Assembly: GCA_021848375.1 (NCBI GenBank)
Contig: JAJZUR010000103.1
Location: 1-5,268, forward strand
Direction: 5' to 3'
Source: Pseudomonadota bacterium
GTDB taxonomy: Bacteria; Pseudomonadota; Gammaproteobacteria; UBA6186; Azoamicaceae
DNA length: 5,268 bases
Positions 5,202-5,268 of this stretch are shown here, piece by piece (the stretch's first letter is position 1; every line of letters begins with the position of its first letter). A program made the position numbers and the translations under genes. The notes beneath the pieces were generated by a model, which was not told the origin of the DNA, ran no database searches, and saw only the letters and a list, made by a program, of their open reading frames with translations.

Positions 5202-5268
5202 GGCTCTATCAAATTAACTCTTTGATGATGGAGCGATGAATGAATAGCGAACAGTTATTTAAGATGGC
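5202..5268 (+). mobile_element. Putative left end of an ISL3-family-like insertion sequence (partial)
   Basis: The segment begins GGCTCTATCAAATTAACTC, resembling the GGCTCT-starting terminal inverted repeats I recall for several ISL3-family elements. Only 38 nt later a reading frame opens with a good ribosome site, the compact layout expected at an IS end. A subterminal inverted repeat, ATCAAA (5208-5213) and TTTGAT (5221-5226) around 7 nt, is also present. If this is correct, an 8-bp target copy ending at 5201 (TTATTATA) would be expected at the far side. The right end and any duplication are outside the window, so the family call is tentative. Confidence 0.45.
5240..5268 (+). CDS. Start of a truncated reading frame, possible ISL3-like transposase N-terminus
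   Basis: ATG at 5240 opens MNSEQLFKMA and runs off the window. GGAG (5230-5233) is 6 nt upstream, a good ribosome site. The ATG at 5236 in another frame stops after three codons, so 5240 is preferred. The pattern of a short polar start followed by LF-x-x-A resembles ISL3-family transposase starts, but ten residues cannot prove it. Only the presence of a partial gene here is reasonably supported. Confidence 0.45.

Noticed and set aside
5153..5205. AGCCTA (5153-5158) and TAGGCT (5200-5205) as a rarA terminator stem
   Set aside because: The 6-bp arms are 41 nt apart with no T-run after the second arm, and the second overlaps the proposed IS end.

Overview
The window looks like chromosomal DNA from a moderately AT-rich gammaproteobacterium. 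CydA, CydB and RarA can be aligned by eye with their Escherichia coli counterparts over nearly their whole length, and CydA has the long E. coli-type Q-loop. The small subunits CydP and CydX and a DUF2914 protein also fit that class. A dispersed repeat near the left end, of a kind I recall from Legionellales and related gammaproteobacteria, and an insertion-sequence-like right end hint at an intracellular or environmental lineage of that sort. The exact taxon cannot be fixed from this window.

Left, 1-203: no gene seen. This intergenic segment is dense in inverted repeats: a REP-like dispersed repeat (33-65), two overlapping small palindromes (84-105), a 32-bp near-perfect palindrome (124-155) with a further copy of its arm at 178-187, and imperfect C-run/G-run inverted ends (8-27 and 156-178) that may bound a MITE-like relic.

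204-704, minus strand: a secreted or periplasmic DUF2914 protein of unknown function, with a plausible sigma-70 promoter at 744-773. The 139-bp gap 705-843 separates it from the divergent cyd operon.

844-3807, plus strand: a compact four-gene operon, cydP-cydA-cydB-cydX, for cytochrome bd quinol oxidase. cydP/cydA and cydA/cydB overlap by 4 bases (ATGA), and cydX starts 11 bp after cydB. CydA and CydB form the membrane oxidase core that oxidises quinol and reduces O2 to water. CydX, and presumably CydP, are single-helix accessory subunits. The assembly transporter genes cydDC are not in the window.

3841-5154, plus strand: rarA (mgsA), a replication-associated AAA+ ATPase starting with GTG 33 bp after cydX, with no recognisable terminator between them, so read-through from the cyd operon is likely.

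Right edge, 5202-5268: what appears to be the left end of an ISL3-family-like insertion sequence, with a transposase reading frame starting at 5240 and running out of the window. Nothing here amounts to a clearly new multi-gene system. The most interesting items are the palindrome-rich left intergenic region, the poorly marked cydP translation start, the cyd-rarA linkage and the IS end.
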